NCBI GenBank assembly: GCA_016800925.1
Contig: JABCPU010000101.1
Location: 1-64,000 of the forward strand
Direction of reading: 5' to 3'
DNA length: 64,000 bases
Source of the DNA: Suillus spraguei
Taxonomy: Eukaryota > Basidiomycota > Agaricomycetes > Boletales > Suillaceae
The notes beneath the pieces were generated by a model, which worked only from the letters and a program-made list of their open reading frames with translations, searched no databases and was not told the origin of the DNA. The number at the start of each line of letters is the position of its first letter. Position 1 is the stretch's first letter. The translations under genes and the position numbers were made by a program. Shown here in pieces: positions 32,630-42,654 of the stretch.

Positions 32630-33400
32630 TTGTCGAGACCCGGGTTCAGAACTTGGCATCTCATAGGGCAACCACTTTTTGCACCCTGGTGTCCACATTC
32701 TACAAGACAATATAAGCGCCATAAAAGGCCATGTCAAGCAGAGACCCAGGTCTCAGAACTCGGAACTTGGTAAGCTTCATCTGATTTTCGGGGGTCGTAA
32801 CTGGGTGTCTTGTAGGGCAACACAAGCCTCGCACCCCGCTTTCCACATTCTACAAGACAACCTAAGCGCCATAAAGGCCATTTCAAGAGATCACTTGCTG
32901 CTCCCAGAACTTGGTATGCTTCACTCAAATTTCGGGGGTCGGAACTGGGTGTCTCATATTGACTGAATTATGTGTTGAGACCCGGGTCTCGGAACTCGGA
33001 ACTTGGTATGCTTCATCTGATTTTCGGGGGTCGGAACTGGGTGTTTTATAGGGCAACACAAGCCTTGCACCCCGCTTTCCACATTCTACAAGATAACCTA
33101 AGCACCATAAAGGCCATTTCAAGAGATCACTTGCTGCTCCTGGAACTTGGTATGCTTCACTCGAATTTCAGGGGTCAGAACTGGGTGTCTCATATTGACT
33201 GAATTATGTGTTGAGACCCGGGTCTCGGAACTCGGAACTTGGTATGCTTCATCTGATTTTTGGGGGTCGGAGCTGGGTGTCTTGTAGGGCAACACGAGCC
33301 TCGCACCTCGGTTTCCACATTCTACAAGACAACCTAAGCGCCATAAAAGGCCATGTCAAGACAGCACCTGCTGCTCCGGGAACTCAGTAACTGTGATTTA
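32630..33400 (+). repeat. tandem repeat, ~236-bp unit, about three copies
   Basis: GAGACCCGGGTCTC-GGAACTCGGAACTTGG starts units at about 32,741, 32,976 and 33,212, with a partial one at 32,635. Each unit also contains two related half-units with GGAACTTGGTATGCTTCA and GGGGTCGGAACTGGGTGT. The unit length is not a multiple of three, so the repeated small frames are not a gene. Confidence 0.8.
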
Positions 33401-33459
33401 TTACCTCCTCTGATTTGTATTATATGCAACTCCCTCAGCTCCGTCATGTCTACAATTAT

Positions 33460-33835
33460 CATACACATGGGCCCACCCGTCTATATTTTATACTGTACAA
33501 CACCCTCGGCCCACCCGTCTAATAAATATTTATATAACACTCTCGGCCCACCCATCTAATTTAATATGTGTCTGGGCCCACCCATGTATGTGATAACAAG
33601 TACCCTTCACATACCTGTCTATTTGATACACATCTACCTTGATACACCCATCTACATGATATCCAACTACCTCGGCCCATCTGTCTACCAGATATTCATG
33701 TACATCGGCCCACTCATCTACTCTACATATTCCTTGCATGGGCCCACCCGCTGTCATCAGGAATAATATTCCTCCCAGCCCATCCATCATCAACGAGAAT
33801 ATTTCTACCATGGGCCCATGGTCTGCTGGCCCGTA
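33460..33835 (+). repeat. short irregular tandem repeat with GGCCCACCCGTCTA core
   Basis: The core (C/G)GGCCCACCCRTCTA recurs roughly every 35-55 bases, alternating with AT-rich linkers. At least nine recognisable copies lie between 33,468 and 33,830, some decayed. No coding function is seen. Confidence 0.7.
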
Positions 33836-33950
33836 TCATACGGGATATTATGCACGTCCGTTCATTCATATAATACAGAGATAGTTCACTGTAATATGTG
33901 ACTTTGCGCTGGCGGCTGGTAGTAGAGTGGATTTTCAAGTTAGTGGTGAT

Positions 33951-34408
33951 GTAAAATAGACCTCACTCATAGGTTCATCACGTGACATAGTGTGACTTTT
34001 CAACAAAATTATGTATAACTCATTGTATACAAAACATGAGCAAAATCTGTTCCATAATTATGTGTGGATAGCCTGTAGCAAGCCGAGCATGTATTTTTTA
34101 TGATGTAATGTAAGAAACTGAGAGACGAGTAGACTTTATATTGTCAAAATGTCTTGAGTGCACCACCAGCCTGACAGGCATGTCACAAATGGGTCATAAA
34201 GGTAAATTTGCTACCAAAAAGCCTACTCCTCCTTCAGTTGGCCGAAAATAAAAATTCTGAGTAGACCATTTTGATATAGTAGTATGTATATACAAAATCA
34301 TGGAACAGATTTTGCTAATTCTAATTTGAAGTAAAGTTACGAGCCGAAATCATGCATTCTGGCCTCAAGTCAAATGATGAACTGGTGTATGAATGAGGTC
34401 TATCTTAC
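33951..34408. mobile_element. foldback / MITE-like element
   Basis: The ends are inverted: GTAAAATAGACCTCACTCAT at the left and the complement of ATGAATGAGGTCTATCTTAC at the right. Further inverted matches (GTTCATCA and AGCAAAATCTGTTCCAT) extend the arms to about 105 bases each, around a ~245-base centre. There is no transposase inside. No target duplication was identified. Confidence 0.6.
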
Positions 34409-35682
34409 AAATGTCTGATGTTGCATGCAGTCAACCTTCATATCACCAGTACACTCACAATAATTACATGAATCATGATTACTTGATAATAATATATTGC
34501 TGTATTTATCATTCATCAGAGCTTCAGGCTTCAAGCTTCCAGTTCGACAACTCAATGCCAACACCAACAGAGCACAATGCGGAGAGTCAAAATTGACTGC
34601 GCCGGTGCTATGCCAAGGTGTGACTCGATGTGACCATATTTTGCAGATTAGCAGTCAGACCCTGAATTTTCTCGGCTTTCATCCAACACCACACCACAGT
34701 GTCCTAAAAATGAGCAAAAATCAGATCTATGTAGAGGCAGTACAAATCTATAACACTCTAAATTTGTGGAAGATAGTATGAAGTGGTTGACGAGTTACAA
34801 AAGATTTGCTGAAAATGTTGCAGAATACCTGGAATGATAGTATCAAGAAACCCAGAGGCAGAAAGGTGGCCCTAATGGCTAGTACAGCTACTTTGGGTGG
34901 TGATGAGGGAAGCATGAATGCTTCTTCTTCAAGCCCAAAGTCTGGCAGATGTGTAAGCCTGACATCAGAACTGGGTGCAGATACATACTAAAAATCACAG
35001 CTCCCTTGCCATCATATAGCTTGATTAAATCAAGCACTGCAGAGGACTTGATGGTGAAAGAGCAGTTGCCAGTTCTCTTTTCGTGGTTGGAAAAAGGGGT
35101 TTATGCTTCAAGTTTAGGGACATTTTTGTATATGATAATGTAATTGCTCACTGGCTTCTATACATGGTTCAGAGAAACAAAGAACAATACCTTTATGCAG
35201 TACATTATGTCCTACCCCATTACTTCATTATGCATACAAGCCATGCCAAGGTCATGCATTATCCAATATGCAATATACATACAATTACATACGGAACATC
35301 GCTGGGATCCTGAAAAGTTCATGGATTATGAGTGACTGTATCTTACAATAAATTCCTCGCTGCTAGAGGCACATTTTTTGTTCACCTAGTCGCACACCTG
35401 ATAGAGGTCTGTCCTATCCAATGTCGCATACTGCTGCCAGTGCTGTCAAGGAGGAAGCGCTGCTGAATTCCAGCCTGCTTCTCATTGAGTAGTAAATCAG
35501 TGAGTATGAAAATGTGGTTACTCACCTTCCCAAAGTGCATCCTGGCAATACTGTGCACTGTAACATGACCAATCCTTTTCCTTTATCTGATGAGGTGCGC
35601 TAATCATCAATGAGTTCAACATCACTCCTCGTTCTCCATCTCTCCATTGTGCTTGACTCAGAATTCTGATAAAGAAAGCTCT
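34409..35682. other. AT-rich spacer without a supported gene
   Basis: Only short frames are present (for example 34,806-34,991 and 34,949-35,143), with no recognisable domain or convincing splice pattern. The segment may include remnants of an unidentified element. Confidence 0.4.
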
Positions 35683-35756
35683 TACAGCTGTTTTCATAAA
35701 TATGCGGAATCACAAAAGTTGAAACTCGTGCATCAGAAGTGCCCAGCCAGGACCTC

Positions 35757-36068
35757 ATGAGCACTTTGACAAATCCAGCACCAATTCAGAGTGCTTCACT
35801 GAAAGACAATGTCGTCACCATCACCCTCCATTGAGATTTAGGGCTACATTCATTGTCCATCTTGATACATACACAAAGACTACCACTGAAACTAATGGCA
35901 AAGCAAAGTCCAAGGAAGTCAAGTCTATAAAAGTCAAGGAACTTGTATTTCAAATCTCTGAGCCCAACTACCTTGAATTTCTGACTATCATCCTCGCAAA
36001 ACATTAGAAAGTCACAATACAGGGTTACTGAGAGGAAAAAGTATGGTTTAAAGTATCACGTTCATGAG
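35757..36068 (+). pseudogene. foreign coding fragment inside the Tc1/mariner element
   Basis: This segment occupies the place of the transposase C-terminus but reads better on the plus strand. From ATG 35,757 it gives SLKDNVVTITLH. After a frame change near 35,830 it reads FIVHLDTYTKTTTETNGK and then KVKELVFQISEPNYLEFLTI, with a final shift to RKSQYRVTERKKYGLKYH. The alternation of hydrophobic and charged residues looks protein-like, but no family is named. It may be a captured gene fragment. Confidence 0.35.
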
Positions 36069-36773
36069 ACTTACCACATGTTCACGCAAGAATCAGACAA
36101 AGCGCTCACTCATGACTGGTCCTTCAATAATGTCATAGGCAATGATCCCATCAAGAGTCAGTATTGGCAGGATCGAGTAGTGTTTGCCTCGCACGAAACA
36201 TTTCCTTTGGACACACCTTGGACAAAATGGTCATTACGTACCAATAGAAGCAAAGTTTGACATACCTTGTTCCAATTTTTGATCTCCCATGGCATCGAAT
36301 GATTGTTCTTTCATCTTTTGCAGCCTCATCTCCAAACATCAAAATTTCTGGGTCAGGTGCTATCTCAGCAATACTATTCATGAAAATGGCACGTAGTTCC
36401 TTGTTCCTTTCAAGAGCATATGCCAAAATACACTTGCGATTGACATGCAGTCGATGAAATGTGCAAAAAAGTGTTGGTATGGACACAAACATTCCACGGT
36501 GAGAGCATAGTTCATGTTGTAGCTCATCAAGATAGATGGTGGGACGATGACGGAGGATGGTTGTAATGAATGTGATGTTGTTGACAGTGAGGCTGCAACA
36601 CCGGTCTTGATTGCTACAGTGGTACTGTGAAACTAAGGGAAAAAGTTGCAAGACTTTGTATACGAGAGTCTTCTTGACCCCAAGCAGATGGCATTATGCT
36701 TGACAGAATGCCCACATCGACATAGAATAGGAATTCGAGCTTTTAAGTCTGCTGAAACAGTGCGTGGTGGCAT
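36068..36773 (-). pseudogene. Tc1/mariner transposase, N-terminal and central part
   Basis: The ATG at 36,773 gives MPPRTVSADLKARIP, the usual start of fungal Tc1-type transposases. A frameshifted helix-turn-helix region follows, then RPTIYLDELQHELCSHRG, NKELRAIFMNSIAEIAPDPE and the catalytic block LMFGDEAAKDERTIIR. A 50-bp GTATGT...CCAAG intron joins IGTR to CVQRKCFVRGKHYS and LDGIIAYDII. An in-frame TGA then stands where CGA is expected (RFV-stop-FLREH). The C-terminal catalytic Asp region is missing. Confidence 0.8.
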
Positions 36774-37072
36774 ATCAACTATGACAGTGAGTGTTCAGCA
36801 CTGACAGCGCGCTGTATTGCAGGCATTTCTGACGCGCGAGTTTCAACTTTTGTGATTCTGCATGTTTATGAAAACAGCTGTAAGACTCAGTTCGGCAACC
36901 AGATGTTGACCAACATTTGGCAAACCTTGTGTGAGATGTTCTTGGCTGACTATTTTGCTGAAGGTCAGAGCTTGAATGACATAGGTCGAATTTGGACTAA
37001 CCCTAGTACGCTGATTAGTATCACTATAACTTGAATACATTGTTGATTCATACTCTATGGGTCCTTCCTCCA

Positions 37073-38030
37073 ATGGATCTCCAATCAGAGCCTCCGCGTT
37101 TTGTGCCCCAACGTCCAGAAACTCGATGCCACCTCATCCAATACTCGATTCTTCTAGTCAGCATCTTAATCAGTGCTACAGCCAATGTATTAGAGTCAGT
37201 GTATGCCAAAGATCCGGAGCTGTATCATACCTCTGCTCCCTCTGGTGAAGCCTGGGTGATGGAGCTGTTGTCTGGTCACCCAGAACAAATTCAATGTGAA
37301 CTTGGCGTGCATGCGCACGTTTTTGCAGAGCTTATATCCGAGCTTTGTGTCCCTGGCCATACCAACTCCAAGTTTGTTTCGCTAGAAGAACAACTTGCGA
37401 TTTTTCTGTATACTTCAGTCACAGGCCTGTCTGTCAGGCATGTCAGTGAAAGATTTCAACACTCAAAAAATACAATTTCTCAGTAAGTACGCGCTCATAC
37501 TATTTATAATACACTGATTCATTGTATGTCCTATATAGTTATTTTCACAAAATGCTCAACATCTTCTCGTCCTCCCCCTTTATACTAACTATGTTCACTT
37601 GCCAGACAACTCTATTCCTGAAAAAAATCGCTCTAACCCTAAATTTTGGCCGTTCTTCAAAGATACTTATTGACGGTAGCCACATTCATGTGTCACCTTG
37701 TGCATTCAAATGAGGTCCCTATTGTAATTGCAAGGAATTTGTCTCCCAGAACTGCTTGTTTGCTTGTGACTTCGAACTCAGCTTTACATATGCGCTCACT
37801 GGCTGGGAGGGGTCAGCTTCAGATGCTCATGTCTATGAGGCTGCAGAGGGCCATGACCTTCGCATTCCTGCATGGAAAATACTTCCTTGCAGATGCAGGT
37901 TTTCCTCTGCGGCCTGAACTACTCATTCTGTATCATAATGTGTGCTACCACCTTGCAGAATGGGTAGCAAGCTTGTTATCCCCTCCTGCAAGGAAAAATA
38001 TATACAGGAGGCTGGCTCTCTGAGCAGCCG
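37073..38030 (+). pseudogene. PIF/Harbinger-type transposase (HARBI1-like), frameshifted
   Basis: Exon 1 (37,073-37,482) reads SLEEQLAIFLYTSVTGLSVR and RHVSERFQHSKNTISQ, the helix-turn-helix region of Harbinger nucleases. A GTAAGT intron follows. Later text gives NPKFWPFFKD, the first catalytic Asp in IDGSHIHVSP, the second in ACDFELSFTYALTGWEGSASDAH-like text, and CYHLAEWG near 37,960. At least three frame changes (about 37,580, 37,665 and 37,712) disrupt it. Element ends were not identified. Confidence 0.8.
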
Positions 38031-38960
38031 TCAGATGGTCATCTTTACTGCGCATAATCCCCAGGCCACGAGAGATGATGGTCGGTACAGTAGGAGCTGG
38101 CAGTTCAGGTGGTACGACCATATTCTTCTCAATGGCATCTGTGAGGTGATTGATACTACCTTGCATGTTCATGACAGCAGCAGCTGGAGTAATCTTTGCT
38201 GCAAGTTTTGCAGCACTGTTAACCCCCATCTGTGTGCCACCATGTGCTGATATCCGGGCCTTCTTGGGAGCCGGTAACTGGGACGACTTGGGAGCCAGTA
38301 ACTGGGATGACACCAATGTTGATGAAAGTGGGAGAGATGCCAGGAGAGTATCTGGATTGCTGGATATGGGAGTGGCACTGGTTTCTTGAGAGGAAGTCTC
38401 TGTGAGGTTGAGCAAGGTGTTGGTGCACAAACGTTTGCTGGACTGGGAGCCGCTGGCCATGTGAGTAGTAGGGGAGCTTCCATGAAGCAGAGCGCTAGGT
38501 GGCATCATTAAGTCAGGGCTCATGTCCAGCACATTGTTAGAGCAAGCGGCTCGAGCAGAGGCAGTGTCTACATCCATGTCAAGAAGGTCAAGGCCCCCAT
38601 CAATGGAATCAAGCACATCATCTGTGGTATTGACCGATGGAGCATAGCCCCTAGAACCAGGGTGCAAAGAGAAGAGCTCCTTCCACAAGCGCTGCTATTG
38701 TCCCCTAAGATCATCTGCATGTTGTCATATGGAGGCCACCCTTTGTTGTGAAAGGGGTGTATGGCAATGCATGACTTCTTGTGCATCAGTCAAATGTTAC
38801 AATAGAATTTATTATGATGACGTACCTTAGCATTAATATATGTGTCCCAAACACTGGCAGCAGCAGTGCCCTCAATTCCAGCCCCCCGCTCATTATCCCA
38901 GTGAAAACCAGATGCCCCAGGTTATGTTGAAAGAGACCTGGAGGAGGAGCAGGCACACAA
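37945..38960 (-). pseudogene. Harbinger partner protein, Myb/SANT-like
   Basis: Harbinger elements carry a second gene for a Myb/SANT-like DNA-binding protein that helps the transposase. On the minus strand the text shows NERGAGIEGTAAASVWDTYI, then NKGWPPYDNMQMILGD and VWKELFSLHPGSRGYAP, the expected trihelix/Myb order. A long Ser/Thr/Pro-rich region with a basic patch (PKKARISAHGG) follows, ending in a C-terminal helix (AAQRASLLYIFFLAGG). Frame changes occur near 38,690 and 38,800. It converges on the transposase gene, overlapping its 3' end. Confidence 0.65.
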
Positions 38961-38969
38961 ATAAACAAA

Positions 38970-39680
38970 GAAAGCGGTCTATTATATTATATTATACACA
39001 TATATGCCAAACTACTACTTATATATGAAGAGAAACCTATTGTGGTGTGGTGGTGAAGCTGCAGTGAGGTAGGGTGTGAGGATAATTGATATTGTGGAGA
39101 TTTCCAAAATGGGCGATGTTTTTGGTGTTGTGCAGTATTCCCACAGTAGGTGGGGGTGTAAGACGAATGGCCTGACAGGATCCTCCACTGATATATCAGC
39201 CCTATGTATGCACCATAGTAATCTATGTATCACACTTTCATTATAACTATAGGTATTTAATGTATCATTCTTACAGTATGGCCTGTGCACCATTGGTGCG
39301 GTTCAAGGTTTGGAACCGGTTCGGGCGGTTCAGAACCGCACCCCAGCAACTTTATCACTGTCAGACTTCTCTGTTCTAGATGTTTTGTTCGATATCACAT
39401 TTACAAAACATTTTCATTATCTAGACAACGATAACGTGATTACACCTCCTGCACGCGTCACACTAATTCCATACACTAACGAAAGCAAGCCCATCAGCAA
39501 CTCGAACTCAGTAATACTACGAGAAACGGGCTCACCCCAGCCACTGCGACATTGTCAAACTCAGTCAAAATGTCCAAGGATAGCATCTGTGTGGATGGCC
39601 ATAAGCATGTGGTATAAGGTCTGCACGTAGGTTGTAAAAGTGCTCACCAGAATTCCCCCCGGACGGGGGGGCGGAAGCGC
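38970..39680. other. AT-rich spacer with one short inverted repeat
   Basis: No gene is supported. It includes an AT-repeat near 38,980-39,000. A perfect 10-bp inverted repeat (GGTGCGGTTC at 39,295-39,304 and its complement at 39,333-39,342) encloses GGTTCGGGCGG-like text, resembling the sub-terminal repeats of DNA transposons. Confidence 0.4.
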
Positions 39681-39681
39681 C

Positions 39682-39960
39682 TTATTTGTGGACCGCTGCC
39701 CCTGCCTTGGGGACCGCTACCCCTGCCTCGGGAGGAACTGCCTTTTGTAGAGGAACCCCTTCCTCGGGAATATCTCTCTTTGCGGGGATTGCGCAGCCTG
39801 GTACAGGTGGGGCGCCAGGTGGTGGGCAAGGTGGCGGTGGGCCGTCTGGTTGTGGGCCGCCTGGTAGGTCAGGTGAGATTACTTCGATGACAGACGCAGT
39901 AACTGCGCCAGCCATCGCTATGGCAGTAATGACTACATTGGCGAGTGAAGTGAATTTCAT
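39682..39960 (-). CDS. small secreted Pro-rich protein with a dibasic processing site (92 aa)
   Basis: The ATG at 39,960 starts a basic-hydrophobic leader (MKFTSLANVVITAIAMAGAV, cut likely after TAS), so the product should enter the secretory pathway. The mature part has a Pro/Gly stretch (PGGPQPDGPPPPCPPPGAPP), two Cys, a Lys-Arg site in IPAKRDIPEE suited to a Kex2-type protease, and a tail with PLQKAVPPEAGVAVPKAGAA. A TATA box lies 40 bases upstream. Short length, signal peptide and genomic isolation among repeats fit a small secreted protein or processed peptide precursor. It is intronless. The function is unknown. Confidence 0.6.
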   Translation of the reverse strand: MKFTSLANVVITAIAMAGAVTASVIEVISPDLPGGPQPDGPPPPCPPPGAPPVPGCAIPAKRDIPEEGVPLQKAVPPEAGVAVPKAGAAVHK

Positions 39961-39999
39961 GGCTGAAACTTGATGGTGTTTCTGAGTCAAGTACGTTGG

Positions 40000-40007
40000 C
40001 TTTTATA
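40000..40007 (-). promoter_or_regulatory. TATA box of the small secreted protein gene
   Basis: TATAAAAG on the minus strand, about 40 bases before the ATG at 39,960. Confidence 0.55.
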
Positions 40008-40009
40008 CA

Positions 40010-40991
40010 CTAGTATACTAGGCGCAGCCACATAATTTGCAAATGCCAGCCCACGTACCGTGGCATAATTTTCTTGAAGGTCTCAAGCTTTGTGCTGGAC
40101 GCACTCTAGCTTTTTTTGGTACGGTTTGGCGAACGTCGGTCCGTAATGATGATTTATTCATCCAATTCACATTTGCAGGGATACGACAGACGAACTCATC
40201 TACGTTACAGAAACACTCGATACAGCGATACTCGGTGTCTGCATGATTTTGCCATCGACTACAGTATACGAGTAGCTAGGTCAGTGGTTGCGGGGTAAAT
40301 TGTGACGGCCAGCGTTTTCGAAAATTAACGTCAGGTGTGGAATACTTGCACGGAACCTTCATTTCCCAATAACACAAGTCACGAGTTAATCCTGGGCGCA
40401 TTCCTGATATTATTCAATGGACCCTGGAGTACGCAAATCATGCAAATGTGTACTTTACAGCTCCGATGAACTTACACCAATGTTCACAATGCCAGGACTG
40501 GACAACAAGAACAAGCGCAGGCTTATTGTGTGTCATGCGGGTTCTGTTATAGACGAGCTTGACTTTGCTGCGGTACTGCATAGAGACCAGTTGATTAAAT
40601 AAAAATTACAGAAGCTTGATGAACCGCTGGCATATCGTTATCCCTCAACAAATGAATGTCCGCATAGGCCAAATCTCAGATTCAGGGAACCAGCAGTCGT
40701 TGTCACCGCTGATGGTTCCGCAGCCACTGGTGTGCTGTACCTTGGACTCGTCAATGTTTTTGCAAAGGAATAACCGGACAGAGTACGTGAGTGGCACTGG
40801 CAAGAAGCGCTCATATCCGCGAGGTTGGGGACCGGAGAAACTCATTCTGGCGTTGTCAAGGTCAGAAAAACAGTAAAGATTTCAACAAATGATATTACAC
40901 ATCGTATGAGAATGGGCTGTCGCCAAAGCACCACCAGCATAGAAACCACGTACTTCCTCGTTGAGCAGCGAGAGACTGTGACAACACCTGT
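40010..40991. other. spacer without a supported gene
   Basis: Short frames at 40,417-40,602 and 40,616-40,876 have some protein-like composition (KNKRRLIVCHAGSVIDE), which could be a decayed transposase. The similarity is too weak to name. Confidence 0.35.
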
Positions 40992-41003
40992 CCCTGCAGA
41001 GTT
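40992..41003. repeat. target-site duplication, left copy (LINE)
   Basis: CCCTGCAGAGTT, identical to 41,966-41,977, at the poly(A) side of the LINE. Confidence 0.8.
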
Positions 41004-41965
41004 TTTTTTTTTTTTTTTTTTTGAATCCTTGTTTATTGTCCGTTGGGGCTAAGCCCTATGTTGGACATCTCCTACATGTATGTACCTTGGTATTTACTCT
41101 ATATATCTTATCTTGGTAGCTCTTGACAATGGTTCCGGCGTGGGCGGGAACTGTGATGCCTGTGAGGAGGCAAGCGGTTATGTTTGGTTTGGTTTCGTTC
41201 TATTATTCTCTCCTTTCCTCTTTTTCCTTGGGGGGGGGTAACATCTCCGAAAGTCTGCTCGAAGCGTCTTGTACGTGCGATGTATTTCAGGGTCGCTCTC
41301 ATTCCTTGAGTATCGTTGAGCAAGTGCTTGATATTGTATTTGCGCGGGCCTACTTCGAGATGCATGGCGTCTCTCTGTCTGGTGAAGGTGGGGCATACTA
41401 GTAGGAAATGATGTACTGTTTCCTCGTGCGCGTTGCAGTTTTCGCACTTGGCTGATTGGCTCTTCGATATCCGGTGTAGGTGTTTGTTGAGCGCTATATG
41501 ACCCGTTCTGAGCTGAAAGAGAAGCGAGCTGTGCTTCCTTGGTAACGATGCGGTTTTTGCGGCGAATTGGTTGGAAGGAGCTGACTGGTCTATGGTGCGC
41601 AGGGCGGTGAACCTTGGTGAGTTGTTTGCTATTTCCGTCGCCTCGTCCTTTATTCTGCGGTGGTATGTCTGTTTGATCGCTGACTTACTACGTGGCAGTT
41701 CCTTGGTTTCGCCGTGTTTTGTTAGCAAGGATTTCGGGAGTTCGTTCGTTCCCGATGATTTCCCTCTCGCTGCCTCTTTCGCCTGCTCGTCCGCTGCTTC
41801 ATTGCCCGGGATGCCCTTATGCCCTGGCGTCCACCTGATGATGAGTTTCCTTCCATCGTTGGCTGGGATGACCCTGCGTAGGTCGTCGTGGAACATGTCC
41901 ATCAGGTAGTGTCCCGGTTGTGAACGGAAGGCTGATGTTGCGCGGATGGCTGCCTGATTGTCTAC
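41004..41965 (-). mobile_element. 5'-truncated LINE retrotransposon (RNase H and zinc finger end)
   Basis: On the minus strand the segment ends in a run of 20 A residues, and a 12-bp target-site duplication flanks it. This is the signature of target-primed reverse transcription. Its coding part starts inside RNase H (VDNQAAIRATSAF, then IIRWTPGHKGIPGNEAADEQ). It continues to a terminal zinc finger (CENCNAHEETVHHFLLVC, C-x2-C-x8-H-x4-C) and stops at 41,108. Endonuclease and RT domains are lost through 5' truncation. The presence of RNase H fits Tad/I-like fungal LINEs. Confidence 0.85.
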
Positions 41966-41977
41966 CCCTGCAGAGTT
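41966..41977. repeat. target-site duplication, right copy (LINE)
   Basis: CCCTGCAGAGTT, identical to the left copy, at the truncated 5' end of the LINE. Confidence 0.8.
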
Positions 41978-42654
41978 AATATTCCCATGTTTATTTGTAT
42001 TTGACCTCCTGAAGTGTCCTACATAAATAGATACAGCATATATGCATGGAAACACAAAATAGGTTCACATTTTTTGGTTTCTGGGCGAATAGACTTGAAA
42101 AAATGATTCCCAGCATCTATTCAACAGTTGGAACAATGTCTCAGGATCTCAGGACCATAGGAGGATACCTTGATGCATAGTGTACCCTCCCTCTCCTGGT
42201 GGTTTACCCACTGTGATTTTTTTCTTGTAGAATCAGACCTCGACTAAGGTGAGGGGTCTATTTCTATGTATATTTGGAGTATATATATCATATAAATAGC
42301 CCATGACACCCATAGGATCCTTCTACAGGAACAAAAACATAAAAAATCGCATTTTTGACATTTTTGATGTTTTTAAGTATCTTACCCACTAACGGGGATG
42401 TCTTTACCTGTCTGGATTAGTATCACGTGAGCCCGCCCGAATAGACTCGGCAGAGTTTCTGGAGATGGGAATACGTTTGAGTTCGACAAGAGCCCTCCTC
42501 CAATGGGAGTCGGGGATTGTTACTCATTCATTCTTACTACTCACCTTCATGTACCCAGTTGATGAGGTCACGTATCAATGTCTCTCGTATTAGTATCTCA
42601 AAAGAACTAGAAGCTGCCGAGATATACACATACTGCATAATTCCGAGTGGATAA
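41978..42654. other. intergenic DNA at the repeat/gene boundary
   Basis: No gene is seen. It is AT-rich with a TTTTTGA-type short repeat near 42,350. It marks the change from transposon-rich to gene-rich sequence. Confidence 0.4.

Larger units (their letters stand above)
35685..36880 (-). mobile_element. Tc1/mariner element with TIRs and TA duplication
   Basis: Imperfect ~59-bp terminal inverted repeats begin CAGCTGTTTTCATAAA at 35,685-35,743 and 36,822-36,880. TA flanks both ends (35,683-35,684 and 36,881-36,882), the hallmark of Tc1/mariner insertion. The 1.2-kb element carries a broken transposase on the minus strand and an unrelated-looking segment next to the left repeat. Confidence 0.85.

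Noticed and set aside
32679..33390. Repeated 60-95-codon ORFs with similar proteins
   Set aside because: They come from the tandem array. The unit is not a multiple of three, and each copy has its own stop.
30130..33835. CRISPR array
   Set aside because: The repeats are long, imperfect and without unique equal-length spacers, and the genome is eukaryotic. They are minisatellites.
35786..36004. Minus-strand ORF as the Tc1 transposase C-terminus
   Set aside because: It lacks the expected proline-rich DLNPIE-like catalytic end. The plus-strand reading looks more protein-like.
39310..39630. 106-codon plus-strand ORF after the inverted repeat
   Set aside because: No domain, no splice support and low-complexity composition. 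It begins inside the GGTTCGG-type inverted repeat.
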